From: an uncultured Collinsella sp.
Lineage (GTDB): Bacteria > Actinomycetota > Coriobacteriia > Coriobacteriales > Coriobacteriaceae
NCBI GenBank assembly: GCA_900541025.1
Contig: UQIL01000011.1
Coordinates: forward strand, 1 to 64,000
Length of the DNA stretch: 64,000 bases
Direction of reading: 5' to 3'
Position numbers and translations under genes: made by a program. Below are positions 56,956 through 64,000 of this stretch, one piece after another. Positions within the stretch are counted from its first letter, which is position 1. Each line of letters begins with the position of its first letter. Under the pieces are notes generated by a model, which worked only from the letters and a program-made list of their open reading frames with translations, searched no databases and was not told the origin of the DNA.

Positions 56956-57103
56956 AGGATTGTGTGCGGCGTCTGACCTGGGGTTATCCAGCCAGCGCCT
57001 GCCTATCCAGCCCCAACGTTTCAAGTACGTTAAACCCGTCAACGGTCGATTTTCACCCGCGAACGGTCTTTATACTAATTAGCAATATAAGCAACGTATA
57101 AGA

Positions 57104-57122
57104 CGTTATAATGACCATAACG
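57104..57122. promoter_or_regulatory. Candidate operator overlapping -10 of the mannose-family PTS
   Basis: CGTTATAATGACCATAACG is an inverted repeat of CGTTAT around 7 bases and contains TATAAT, so a bound repressor would block the promoter. The CGTTATA word is also found before the GntR gene at 63247. Confidence 0.5.
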
Positions 57123-57138
57123 AAAAGGAGGAGGCAAG

Positions 57139-58062
57139 ATGAATCAGATCATTCTCGCATCTCATGGCGGCCTGGCCGCAGGCGCCAAAGACACGCTCGA
57201 GATGGTTCTCGGCGACGTGTCGAACGTCCACGTCGTGTCGCTTGCTCGTGACGACAAGGAGCCCATCACCAATAAGGTTGAGGCTATGATCGCCACGTTC
57301 AACGCGGACGACACCGTCTATGTGCTGACCGATATGCTCGGCAGCTCGGTCAACAACAGCATGGTCGAGCTTTCCAAGAACGGCACGAAGTTCACGGTGA
57401 TCAGCGGTTTCAACATCCCGCTGGCGCTCACGCTCGCTATGAGCCCCGTCCCCGTCAAGGGCGCCGAGCTCGCGGCCCTCATCAACGAGGCCCGCACCGG
57501 TCTGACCAACCCCAACGCACCGGTCGAGGCCGCCGCGGCTCCCGCCAAGAAGGCCAAGGCGTCCCGTCACAGCTCCGGTCCCGCCAAGATCGTCCTCGCA
57601 CGTCTTGACTACCGTCTGCTGCACGGCCAGGTCGTCTTTACCTGGACCACCAAGGTTCAGGCCGAGCGCATCATCGTCGTCGACAACGCTGCCGCCAACG
57701 ATGACATCAAGAAGGGCGCTCTTAAGCTGGCCAAGCCCCAGGGCGTGCGCCTGAACGTCTTCACCGTCGAGCGTGCCCTCGCCAAGATGGACAAGCTCAA
57801 CACCCTCGGCGAGCGCGTCATGTTCGTCTTTGGCAACACTGCCGAGATGCTGCAGTTCTGCCAGGGCTACAAGCTCGACGCCATCAACCTGGGCGCCACC
57901 GCCAACCACGACGGTGCCGATCAGATCGGCGGCAAGGACAGCTCCGTCTTCCTCGACGCCACCCAGAAGGCCGACGTCAACCAGCTGCTCGACATGGGCA
58001 TCAAGCTCTACGTCCAGCAGACCCCTACGTATCAGAGCGTCGACATCGACGCCAAGCTGTAA
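57139..58062 (+). CDS. PTS mannose/fructose/sorbose-family IIAB fusion
   Basis: This 307-residue protein has a IIA domain (1-130) with phospho-His H9 in ILASHGGLAAG, an Ala/Lys-rich linker (about 131-147) and a IIB domain (about 148-307) with phospho-His H162 in RLDYRLLHGQVVF. It passes phosphate from HPr to the sugar carried by IIC/IID. In the Salmonella glucoselysine system IIA and IIB are separate proteins; here they are fused. GGAGGAGG precedes the ATG. First gene of a IIAB-IIC-IID-SIS-HAD run. Confidence 0.93.
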   Translation: MNQIILASHGGLAAGAKDTLEMVLGDVSNVHVVSLARDDKEPITNKVEAMIATFNADDTVYVLTDMLGSSVNNSMVELSKNGTKFTVISGFNIPLALTLAMSPVPVKGAELAALINEARTGLTNPNAPVEAAAAPAKKAKASRHSSGPAKIVLARLDYRLLHGQVVFTWTTKVQAERIIVVDNAAANDDIKKGALKLAKPQGVRLNVFTVERALAKMDKLNTLGERVMFVFGNTAEMLQFCQGYKLDAINLGATANHDGADQIGGKDSSVFLDATQKADVNQLLDMGIKLYVQQTPTYQSVDIDAKL

Positions 58063-58098
58063 TCAACCAGGCTTTTGCCTGACTGAAAGGAGAAGGGT

Positions 58099-58893
58099 AT
58101 GAATACGTTCATCAGTGCGGTGCTCGTCGGCCTCGTCGGCGTGTTCTGCATGTGGGACTCCCGCCTGCTCGGTCGTCTTAACTTCGAGCAGCCCCTCGTT
58201 GGCGCTACGCTCGTCGGTCTGCTGTTGGGCGATGTGCCCACCGGCCTTGCCGTCGGTGCCGCCGTCGAGCTCGTGTCCATGGGCCTGGTGCAGGTCGGCG
58301 CCGCCGTTCCGCCCGATATGGTCCTGGGCGGCATCGTGGCCGCTGCCTTTGCGTGCCTGACCGATGCTTCCGCCGAGACCGCCATGACGATCGCCATCCC
58401 GGTCGCCGTCCTGGGTCAGCTCCTCGGCATCGTGTTCCGTTCCATCATCGCCGCCCTCACCCATGTGGCAGATAGCGCGATCGATAACGGTAAGTTCAAG
58501 ACCGCCTACCGTATGCACATCTGCGCCGGCTCCGGTCTGTACGCCATCATGTACTTCCTGCCGATCTTCCTCGCCGTCTTTGTTGGCACCGACCTGGTTC
58601 AGGCCATCGTCAACATGGTTCCCGAGTGGCTGTCCACTGGTCTTAACGTTTCGACCAAGATCATGACCGCCTACGGCTTGGCCCTGCTGCTCACCATGAT
58701 GATCAAGAAGGGTATGACTCCGTTCCTGTTCATCGGTTTCCTGCTCGCCGCTTACCTCAACCTGTCCGTCATCGCGGTCGCTCTGATCGGTGTGTGCCTG
58801 GCTGTCGTCTTCATGGGCTTCAAGTTCAACGGTTCCCATGCAGCCGCCGGTGTTGATTCCGACTACGATCCGCTCGAAGACGACGAAGACTAA
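58099..58893 (+). CDS. PTS mannose-family IIC permease
   Basis: This 264-residue protein has about seven to eight membrane helices and the family segment LNFEQPLVGATLVGLLLGDVPTGLAVGAAVELVSMG. It forms the translocation path with IID. AAAGGAGAAGG precedes the ATG. The IID gene starts 13 bp after its stop. Confidence 0.93.
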   Translation: MNTFISAVLVGLVGVFCMWDSRLLGRLNFEQPLVGATLVGLLLGDVPTGLAVGAAVELVSMGLVQVGAAVPPDMVLGGIVAAAFACLTDASAETAMTIAIPVAVLGQLLGIVFRSIIAALTHVADSAIDNGKFKTAYRMHICAGSGLYAIMYFLPIFLAVFVGTDLVQAIVNMVPEWLSTGLNVSTKIMTAYGLALLLTMMIKKGMTPFLFIGFLLAAYLNLSVIAVALIGVCLAVVFMGFKFNGSHAAAGVDSDYDPLEDDED

Positions 58894-58906
58894 GGAGGAA
58901 CACACT

Positions 58907-59740
58907 ATGGCAACCGCAACCAAGGACGTGTCCCTGAACAAGAAGGTCAGCCAGTTCTTCTGGCGCTCCTGGGCCATCCAGGCCTCTTGGAACTACGAGC
59001 GTCAGATGAACATGGGCTTCCTCTACGGCATGGTTCCCACGCTCGATCGCCTCTATCCGGATGAGTCCGACCCCAAGCAGCTCGCTGCGAAGAAAGAGGC
59101 TTACCACCGTCACATGGCGTTCTACAACTGCACCCCGCAGACGAGCGCTTTCATCCTGGGCCTCTCCGCCTCCATGGAGGAGGAGTACGCCAAGGATCCC
59201 GAGAACTTCGATCCCGATTCGATCAACGCGGTCAAGACCTCCCTCATGGGTCCGCTTTCCGGCATCGGTGACTCCTTCTTCCAGGGCACCATCCGCGTTA
59301 TCGCCTTTGGCCTGGGCGTTCAGCTGGCTCAGCAGGGCTCCATCATGGGCCCGATCCTGGCCATGCTCATCTCCATCGTCCCCTCTGTGCTGATCACCTG
59401 GTTCGCAGCCAAGATGGGCTATCAGGGCGGCCACGAGTACCTGAGCAAGCTTCAGGGCGGCGACCTCATGGAAAAGCTCATGTATGTCTGCGGCATCGTG
59501 GGTCTTATGTCCGTGGGCGGCATGATCGCTACGCTGATTGGCGCCACCACCCCGCTGCAGTTCGCTGAGGGCACCGTCGTTATCCAGGACATCCTGGACG
59601 GCATGATGCCCCAGATGATCTCCCTTGGCCTCACTGGCCTTATGTACTGGCTCATCAAGAAGAACGTCAACACCGGTTGGCTTCTCGTGATCGCCATCGT
59701 GGGCGGCATCGCCCTCTCCGCGGCCGGCATCCTGGCCTAG
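58907..59740 (+). CDS. PTS mannose-family IID component
   Basis: This 277-residue protein starts with the conserved FFWRSWAIQASWNYERQMNMGF and has FILGLSASMEEEYA and SLMGPLSGIGDSFFQGTIR, the hallmarks of IID, then C-terminal membrane helices. AAGGAGG precedes ATG 58907. It completes the transporter with IIAB and IIC. Confidence 0.94.
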   Translation: MATATKDVSLNKKVSQFFWRSWAIQASWNYERQMNMGFLYGMVPTLDRLYPDESDPKQLAAKKEAYHRHMAFYNCTPQTSAFILGLSASMEEEYAKDPENFDPDSINAVKTSLMGPLSGIGDSFFQGTIRVIAFGLGVQLAQQGSIMGPILAMLISIVPSVLITWFAAKMGYQGGHEYLSKLQGGDLMEKLMYVCGIVGLMSVGGMIATLIGATTPLQFAEGTVVIQDILDGMMPQMISLGLTGLMYWLIKKNVNTGWLLVIAIVGGIALSAAGILA

Positions 59741-59939
59741 TCGCGACCAAGCGTCTAACCGCTTTTCCCCGGGGGCCTGCCTGGCATCCCATACCCCAGG
59801 CAGGCTTCCATTCCCAAAATGCGACAATGGGACAGTCCCCTTGTCGCATCCTCAACGGACCGGCGACTCGGTCCAAACCACGGTAACCCTGCGAGCGCCC
59901 GGCAATGTGGCGCCGCAAAAATTGAAAGGAATGTGTCAG
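59741..59939. other. Spacer with two hairpins between IID and SIS genes
   Basis: GCCTGCCTGG..CCAGGCAGGC (about 59776-59805) resembles a terminator without T-run. ATGCGACAA..TTGTCGCAT (about 59819-59849) is a second inverted repeat with a GGGACAGTCCCC interior. They may reduce read-through into the SIS gene. Confidence 0.6.
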
Positions 59940-60923
59940 ATGTACGAGATCGACCTTAACCTCCCTAAGCAGATCGTCGCTGACGTCCTGTCCAACCACG
60001 AGATCCACAGCGTCGCCTTCGTCGGCTGCGGTGCCTCCATGTCCGACCTTTACCCCGCCAAGTACTTCTTGGCCAACAACACGGACAAGCTGAACGTTCA
60101 GATCTTCACCGCTAACGAGTTCAACTACGACACGCCTTCCTGGGTCAACGAGCACACCTTCGTGATCACCTGCTCCCTGGGTGGCTCCACGCCCGAGACC
60201 GTCGAGGCCAACAAGACCGCCAAGAAGCACAACTGCCCGGTCGTCTCCCTCACCAACAAGGCTGGCTCCGCTCTGACCGTCGACGCTGACTACGTCATCG
60301 TTCACGGCTTCCACGCCAACTTCGCTGCCAAGTGCGAGAAGCCTGGCTATGCCATCGCTCTTGCTGTCGAGATCCTTCAGCAGACCGAGGGTTATGACCA
60401 CTACGAGGACATGATCACCGGCCTCACCAACGTCTTCGAGCTCTGCGAGAACGCCGCTCAGTCCTGCAAGAAACTCGCCAAGAAGTTCGCCGAGGACTTC
60501 AAGGACGACAAGATGATCTACTTCATGGCTTCCGGTGCCTCCGAGAAGATGGCTTATTCTCACGCTGCCTTCCTGTTCACCGAGATGCAGTGGATCGACG
60601 CCGCCGCCTACAACACCGGCGAGTACTTCCACGGCCCGTTCGAGGTTTCCACCGAGGGTAAGCCCTACGTCTTCTTCATGTCCGATGGCGCTACCCGTCC
60701 GATGGACGCCCGCGCCCTCACCTTCCTTAAGCGCATGGGCGCCAAGGTCGCTCTGATCGACTCCAAGGACTACGGCCTGGCTGACGCCGTGCCCGCGAGC
60801 GTCGTCACCTACTTCAACCCGCTGCTGCACCTCGCCGTTATGCGCGAGTACGGCAACCAGATCGCCGAGGCCCGTCAGCACCCGCTGACCATGCGTCGCT
60901 ACATGTGGAAGCTTTCCTACTAA
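59940..60923 (+). CDS. SIS-domain protein, Amadori-product deglycase-like (2)
   Basis: This 327-residue paralogue of the SIS protein at 54549 has VAFVGCGASMSDLYPAKYF, TCSLGGSTPETVEA, YNTGEYFHGPFEV and the same C-terminal RRYMWKL. It should act on the phosphorylated product delivered by the IIAB-IIC-IID transporter, as FrlB/GfrE/GfrF do on fructoselysine- or glucoselysine-6-phosphate. ATG 59940 follows GAAAGG; the frame is open further upstream without an SD. That two deglycase-like genes exist fits a two-substrate or two-step system. Confidence 0.84.
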   Translation: MYEIDLNLPKQIVADVLSNHEIHSVAFVGCGASMSDLYPAKYFLANNTDKLNVQIFTANEFNYDTPSWVNEHTFVITCSLGGSTPETVEANKTAKKHNCPVVSLTNKAGSALTVDADYVIVHGFHANFAAKCEKPGYAIALAVEILQQTEGYDHYEDMITGLTNVFELCENAAQSCKKLAKKFAEDFKDDKMIYFMASGASEKMAYSHAAFLFTEMQWIDAAAYNTGEYFHGPFEVSTEGKPYVFFMSDGATRPMDARALTFLKRMGAKVALIDSKDYGLADAVPASVVTYFNPLLHLAVMREYGNQIAEARQHPLTMRRYMWKLSY

Positions 60924-61035
60924 TCACAAGTAAGTAGACCTTACGGGTTGATTGAGAGGGGATGGGGTTTGCGCCCCGTCCCCTTTTTTGCTTTGGGGAG
61001 GGCACGCCTGTCGCGTCGCAAAACCCAAGATAAAA

Positions 61036-61068
61036 CCTACCAAAATAAACCTGTCTCTTTTTGGCAGG
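61036..61068. repeat. CCTACCAAAA hairpin repeat, copy 1
   Basis: CCTACCAAAA (61036-61045) pairs with TTTTGGCAGG (61059-61068, one mismatch). The same element with about 40 shared bases lies at 63171-63203. Each ends a few bases before an SD or gene start. Confidence 0.75.
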
Positions 61069-61083
61069 TGGGAGGAGATGCGT

Positions 61084-61713
61084 ATGATCAAAGCAGTGCT
61101 GTTTGACATGGACGGCGTGCTGGTCGATACCGAGTGGTTCTACAACCGTCGCCGCGTGGCGTTTATGGAGGAGAAGGGGTTCCACTTTGACGAGATCCCC
61201 GATCTTTCGGGGTCTAACGAGCCCGCCATTTGGGAGGCGCTGGTGCCCGACGATATTGAGCTGCGCGAGCGTCTGCGCGTGGAGTACAAGCAGGTCTATA
61301 GCCCGGACCACCCCGTTCCGTATGCCGAGCTGCTCAACGAGCAGACGGAACCGGTGATGCGTGAGCTACATGAGCGCGGCGTGAAGTGCGCCATCGCGAG
61401 CTCGTCCTATCGCGAGCTGATCGACGAGCTGGTGGAGATTGCCGGTATCGCCGACGTGCTGGACTACACCATCAGCGGTCACGAGTGCAGTGCGTTTAAG
61501 CCCGACCCCGAGATCTACTTGCGTGCCATGGAGGCGCTGGGGGTGGAGCCTGCCGAGTGCCTGGTTATCGAGGACTCGCCTTTGGGCATCGAGGCTGGCA
61601 AGCGCTCCGGCGCCCGCGTCCTGGCGCTGCGTCCGCACGAGGGTGTCAACCTCGATCAATCGCGAGCCGATGCCGTTATCGATAATCTGACCGAAATTTT
61701 GGCCGCTTTGTAG
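61084..61713 (+). CDS. HAD-superfamily phosphatase (beta-phosphoglucomutase-like)
   Basis: This 209-residue protein has the nucleophile DMDGVLVDTE, motif II SSS in CAIASSSYRE, motif III Lys in KPDPEIYLRA and EDSPLGIEAGK. The cap is the small helical type of subfamily IA. Such proteins act as sugar-phosphate phosphatases or mutases; placed after the SIS gene it may process the glucose-6-phosphate or a by-product. ATG 61084 follows GGGAGGAG; ATG 61078 is too close to it. Confidence 0.88.
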   Translation: MIKAVLFDMDGVLVDTEWFYNRRRVAFMEEKGFHFDEIPDLSGSNEPAIWEALVPDDIELRERLRVEYKQVYSPDHPVPYAELLNEQTEPVMRELHERGVKCAIASSSYRELIDELVEIAGIADVLDYTISGHECSAFKPDPEIYLRAMEALGVEPAECLVIEDSPLGIEAGKRSGARVLALRPHEGVNLDQSRADAVIDNLTEILAAL

Positions 61714-61810
61714 CGTTAATCCGCCGCGAGAAGCACTGATTCACGCGTCTTTTGCTGCTGATTGGCTTAATTTGTCATCTATTTGGATCCGTTTGGCTTC
61801 GATTCGGATT

Positions 61811-61929
61811 AAGTGAGTAGACTTTTTGGTGCAGGACGAGCACAAAGCGCATCTGCTCTAGTAAAACCGCAGGTCACAGGGGTGGCGGTTTTGGGTGTGC
61901 TTTGCAGGTCGCGTAAAGTCTACTCACTT
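61811..61929. repeat. 119-bp palindrome with AAGTGAGTAGACTTT arms
   Basis: Perfect 15-bp arms 61811-61825 and 61915-61929, with an inner stem AAAACCGC / GCGGTTTT (61864-61871 and 61885-61892). The spacer 61714-62067 has no gene. The element sits between the HAD and YitT genes. Confidence 0.82.
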
Positions 61930-62067
61930 GTAATTTGGGCCTTTGGTCGTGGGGTTGCTGGTCCCGCTTTGGTTGTCGAGAGAGGGTGAATTGAAGCGCC
62001 CCCGCACGCTCCATGCTACAATCGCGGACATACCCCACAACTACATCTGCCTTCGAAAGGAGCCTGC

Positions 62068-63075
62068 GTGGCGAACGCCATCGATCAGCTCACGGACCGA
62101 GTGCTCGTACTCGGCCGCCTCACCATCGTCCGCCGCGCTATTACTGCCGTGGCGGTCACGATTTCCGCCGTTCTCCAGACATTCCTGATCCAGGCGTTCA
62201 TTCAGCCCGCCGACTTGCTTCCGAGCGGCCTCACCGGCGTTGCGGTCCTGCTCGATCGCGTTACCTCGCTGGGCGGCGTTCACATCGACATCTCGCTCGG
62301 TATGCTCGCGCTCAACATCCCCGTGGCGCTCCTATGCTGGAGCGGCATCAGCAAGCGCTTCGTCATCTTCTCGATGATGCAGGTCGTGCTCTCGTCGCTG
62401 TTCCTCAACGTCTTTCACTTCGCTCCATTTTTGGGCGACAAGATCATGCTAATCATTTTTGGCGGCGTGGTCTCGGGTCTGGGCGCTGCCATCGCACTTA
62501 AATCCGGCGCATCCACCGGCGGCACCGACTTTATCGCGCTGTGGGTCTCCAACCACACGGGCAAGACCATCTGGGGCGTCATCTTTGGTTTCAACTGCTT
62601 TATCCTGGCGATCTTTGGCTTTATGTTTGGCTGGGACAAGGCGGCGTATTCCATCGTATTCCAGTTTATTTCGACCAAGACCATCGACAGTTTCTATCGT
62701 CGCTACGATCGCGTGACGCTGCAGATCACGACGCGTAAGGCAGACGAGGTCATGACTGCCTACGTAAACCATTTTCAGCACGGCATTAGCTGCGCCGAGG
62801 TCGTCGGCGGATATAGCCGCGAAAAGATGTACCTGCTGAACACCGTTGTCTCGACCTACGAGAGTCAGGACATTATCAAGCTGGTGTGCGACGTTGATCC
62901 CGGCGCCGTGATCAACGTGTTCCACACGCTCAACTTTGTGGGCGGCTGGTGGGGTGGTCATGTCGACGAGCCCATGCCCACGGCCGTTCCCGATCCCGAC
63001 AAGCCCGCACGCATGGCCAGCAGGCAGGCGCGCCTCAGCGAACAGGACAGCCTGCAGCAGGACGACGGCAAGTAG
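62068..63075 (+). CDS. YitT-family membrane protein
   Basis: This 335-residue protein has five to six membrane helices (about 25-200; FIQPADLLPSGLTGVAVLLDR, LKSGASTGGTDFIALW are family landmarks) and a C-terminal soluble DUF2179 domain (about 215-300), then a polar tail. Function of the family is undefined, with transport suggested. The start is GTG 62068 with AAAGGAG. Confidence 0.9.
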   Translation: MANAIDQLTDRVLVLGRLTIVRRAITAVAVTISAVLQTFLIQAFIQPADLLPSGLTGVAVLLDRVTSLGGVHIDISLGMLALNIPVALLCWSGISKRFVIFSMMQVVLSSLFLNVFHFAPFLGDKIMLIIFGGVVSGLGAAIALKSGASTGGTDFIALWVSNHTGKTIWGVIFGFNCFILAIFGFMFGWDKAAYSIVFQFISTKTIDSFYRRYDRVTLQITTRKADEVMTAYVNHFQHGISCAEVVGGYSREKMYLLNTVVSTYESQDIIKLVCDVDPGAVINVFHTLNFVGGWWGGHVDEPMPTAVPDPDKPARMASRQARLSEQDSLQQDDGK

Positions 63076-63170
63076 GGTATTGGCATTTTGCCGGTCCTGC
63101 GCAACCCATCCGAACGAGCCCCCCCGAAAGCCCCGTTGCTTTCGAGAGGCTCTCGTTTGCCCAGATAAAA

Positions 63171-63203
63171 CCTACCAAAATGAAGCTGTCGCTTTTTGGT
63201 AGG
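63171..63203. repeat. CCTACCAAAA hairpin repeat, copy 2
   Basis: Perfect 10-bp arms CCTACCAAAA (63171-63180) and TTTTGGTAGG (63194-63203) with preceding CCAGATAAAA. Related over about 40 bases to the element before the HAD gene. Confidence 0.75.
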
Positions 63204-63246
63204 GAGGGTGTATCGTTTTATCATTATGAGGTAATATGAAACTAGA

Positions 63247-63253
63247 CGTTATA
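63247..63253. promoter_or_regulatory. CGTTATA word before the second GntR gene
   Basis: AGACGTTATA at 63244-63253 is also present at 57101-57110 in the PTS promoter. It lies in the 90 AT-rich bases before the regulator start and would suit autoregulation. Confidence 0.45.
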
Positions 63254-63295
63254 TACGTATTAGTTATTTCGATATTTCGATAAGAGTGATTAGAT

Positions 63296-64000
63296 ATGCC
63301 TGCGCCCAAAAATGCACCGCTTTACCAGCAGATTTACGACGAAATCAAGGATGCGATCGAGAAAGGTGTTTATGCACCCAAGGAACGTATTCCGTCCGAG
63401 CTTGAGCTAGCCGAGCAGTACGACGTGAGCCGCATTACGGTGCGCCGCGCTGTCGAGGAGCTGTGCTCCGATGGCTACCTGGTTAAGCAGCAGGGCCGTG
63501 GCACCTTTGTCTCCACGCCGCACATCAACCGTCAGTTTCACGCCTCGACGCTGCAGACGTTTACCGCGCTGTGTGCCGGCAACGGCATGAAGGCCGGTGC
63601 GCACGTGATCGATCGCCAGATCGTTCCGGCGCGCCAAAACGAGATGGAGTTCTTTGGCCTGCAGAAGGATGCGCTGCTGCTGCATATCAAGCGCGTGCGT
63701 ACGGCCGACGGCGAGCCCATCTTTGAGGAGAACATCTTTGTGCCGTTTGATGCCTACCGCGAGCTGTTGACGGCCGATCTTGAGGACAAGTCGATTTTTG
63801 CCGAGGTCGAGCGTGTTGGCGGAACGCCGATTGTCTCGGTTGGCTACCGCACGGTCGAGGCCGTTCGTGCCAATACCGAGCAGGCGGCCGAGCTGGGCAT
63901 TGCTCCGCACGATCCGCTGCTCAACCTGCGTGCCGGCTTCACGGGCCCCAATGGCGAGCCGGTCCTGATGGGTAAGCAGTACTACGTGGGATCGCGCTAC
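63296..64000 (+). CDS. GntR/HutC-family regulator (3' end outside window)
   Basis: 235 codons are present before the window ends. The winged HTH (PLYQQIYDEIKDAI, ERIPSELELAEQYDVSRITVRRAVEEL, GRGTFV) and UTRA domain (RTADGEPIFEENIFVP, LLNLRAGF) are complete or nearly so. It is of the same family as the minus-strand regulator at 53621. The shared AGACGTTATA word suggests it controls the mannose-family PTS genes. ATG 63296 has only a weak SD (GATTAGAT). Confidence 0.88.
   Translation, partial: MPAPKNAPLYQQIYDEIKDAIEKGVYAPKERIPSELELAEQYDVSRITVRRAVEELCSDGYLVKQQGRGTFVSTPHINRQFHASTLQTFTALCAGNGMKAGAHVIDRQIVPARQNEMEFFGLQKDALLLHIKRVRTADGEPIFEENIFVPFDAYRELLTADLEDKSIFAEVERVGGTPIVSVGYRTVEAVRANTEQAAELGIAPHDPLLNLRAGFTGPNGEPVLMGKQYYVGSRY

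Overview
The window looks like chromosome of a gut actinobacterium of class Coriobacteriia, most likely Collinsella. This rests on GC-rich anaerobe-type coding with strong SD sites, a pyruvate:ferredoxin oxidoreductase, carbamate kinase, several PTS systems, two LytS/LytR pairs and intergenic REP-like repeats. I recognised families from memory; no search was run.

Layout. 1-3130: end of an unknown gene, a membrane Ser/Thr kinase and an FHA protein in one operon. 3131-9980: an AT-richer accessory island. It holds a decayed methyltransferase, an ABC exporter, an IS110 remnant and a minus-strand cassette (radical SAM/SPASM enzyme, two homologous Cys/Asp-rich precursor peptides, a tiny membrane peptide). 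A second, broken copy of the FHA 3' end closes the island, so it sits between direct repeats of about 0.54 kb. 10322-15479: nifJ and carbamate kinase. 15835-21331: LicR-type regulator, lactose/cellobiose-type PTS IIA, IIB and IIC, and a GH1 6-phospho-beta-glucosidase. 21785-26006: C39-like secreted protease (minus), APC permease and metal-dependent amidohydrolase. 26118-34168: two paralogous LytS/LytR systems around a phospholipase C-like protein, a UMF1 transporter and a glycosyltransferase. 34265-37649: phosphoesterase, tRNA-Asp, Rrf2 regulator, clusterless MutY-like protein and rubrerythrin. 37932-47069: membrane proteins, an HTH protein, rmuC, an ABC exporter, nth, a zinc-ribbon protein and an ATP-grasp protein. 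47292-53575: mfd, PAP2 phosphatase, threonine aldolase and GNAT. 53621-64000: two GntR/HutC regulators, two SIS-domain deglycase-like proteins, a mannose-family PTS (IIAB, IIC, IID), a DMT exporter, a HAD phosphatase and a YitT protein. This last block resembles Amadori-product (fructoselysine/glucoselysine) utilisation.

The most exciting item is the peptide cassette at 6748-8875. Each of its two precursors has six Cys that are each followed within 2-5 residues by Asp, beside a PqqD-like/radical SAM/SPASM enzyme and an exporter. This suggests an undescribed Cys-to-Asp thioether (ranthipeptide, freyrasin-like) RiPP family. Second is a set of very long intergenic hairpins, two of which share a 46-nt core but carry unrelated, self-complementary outer stems.
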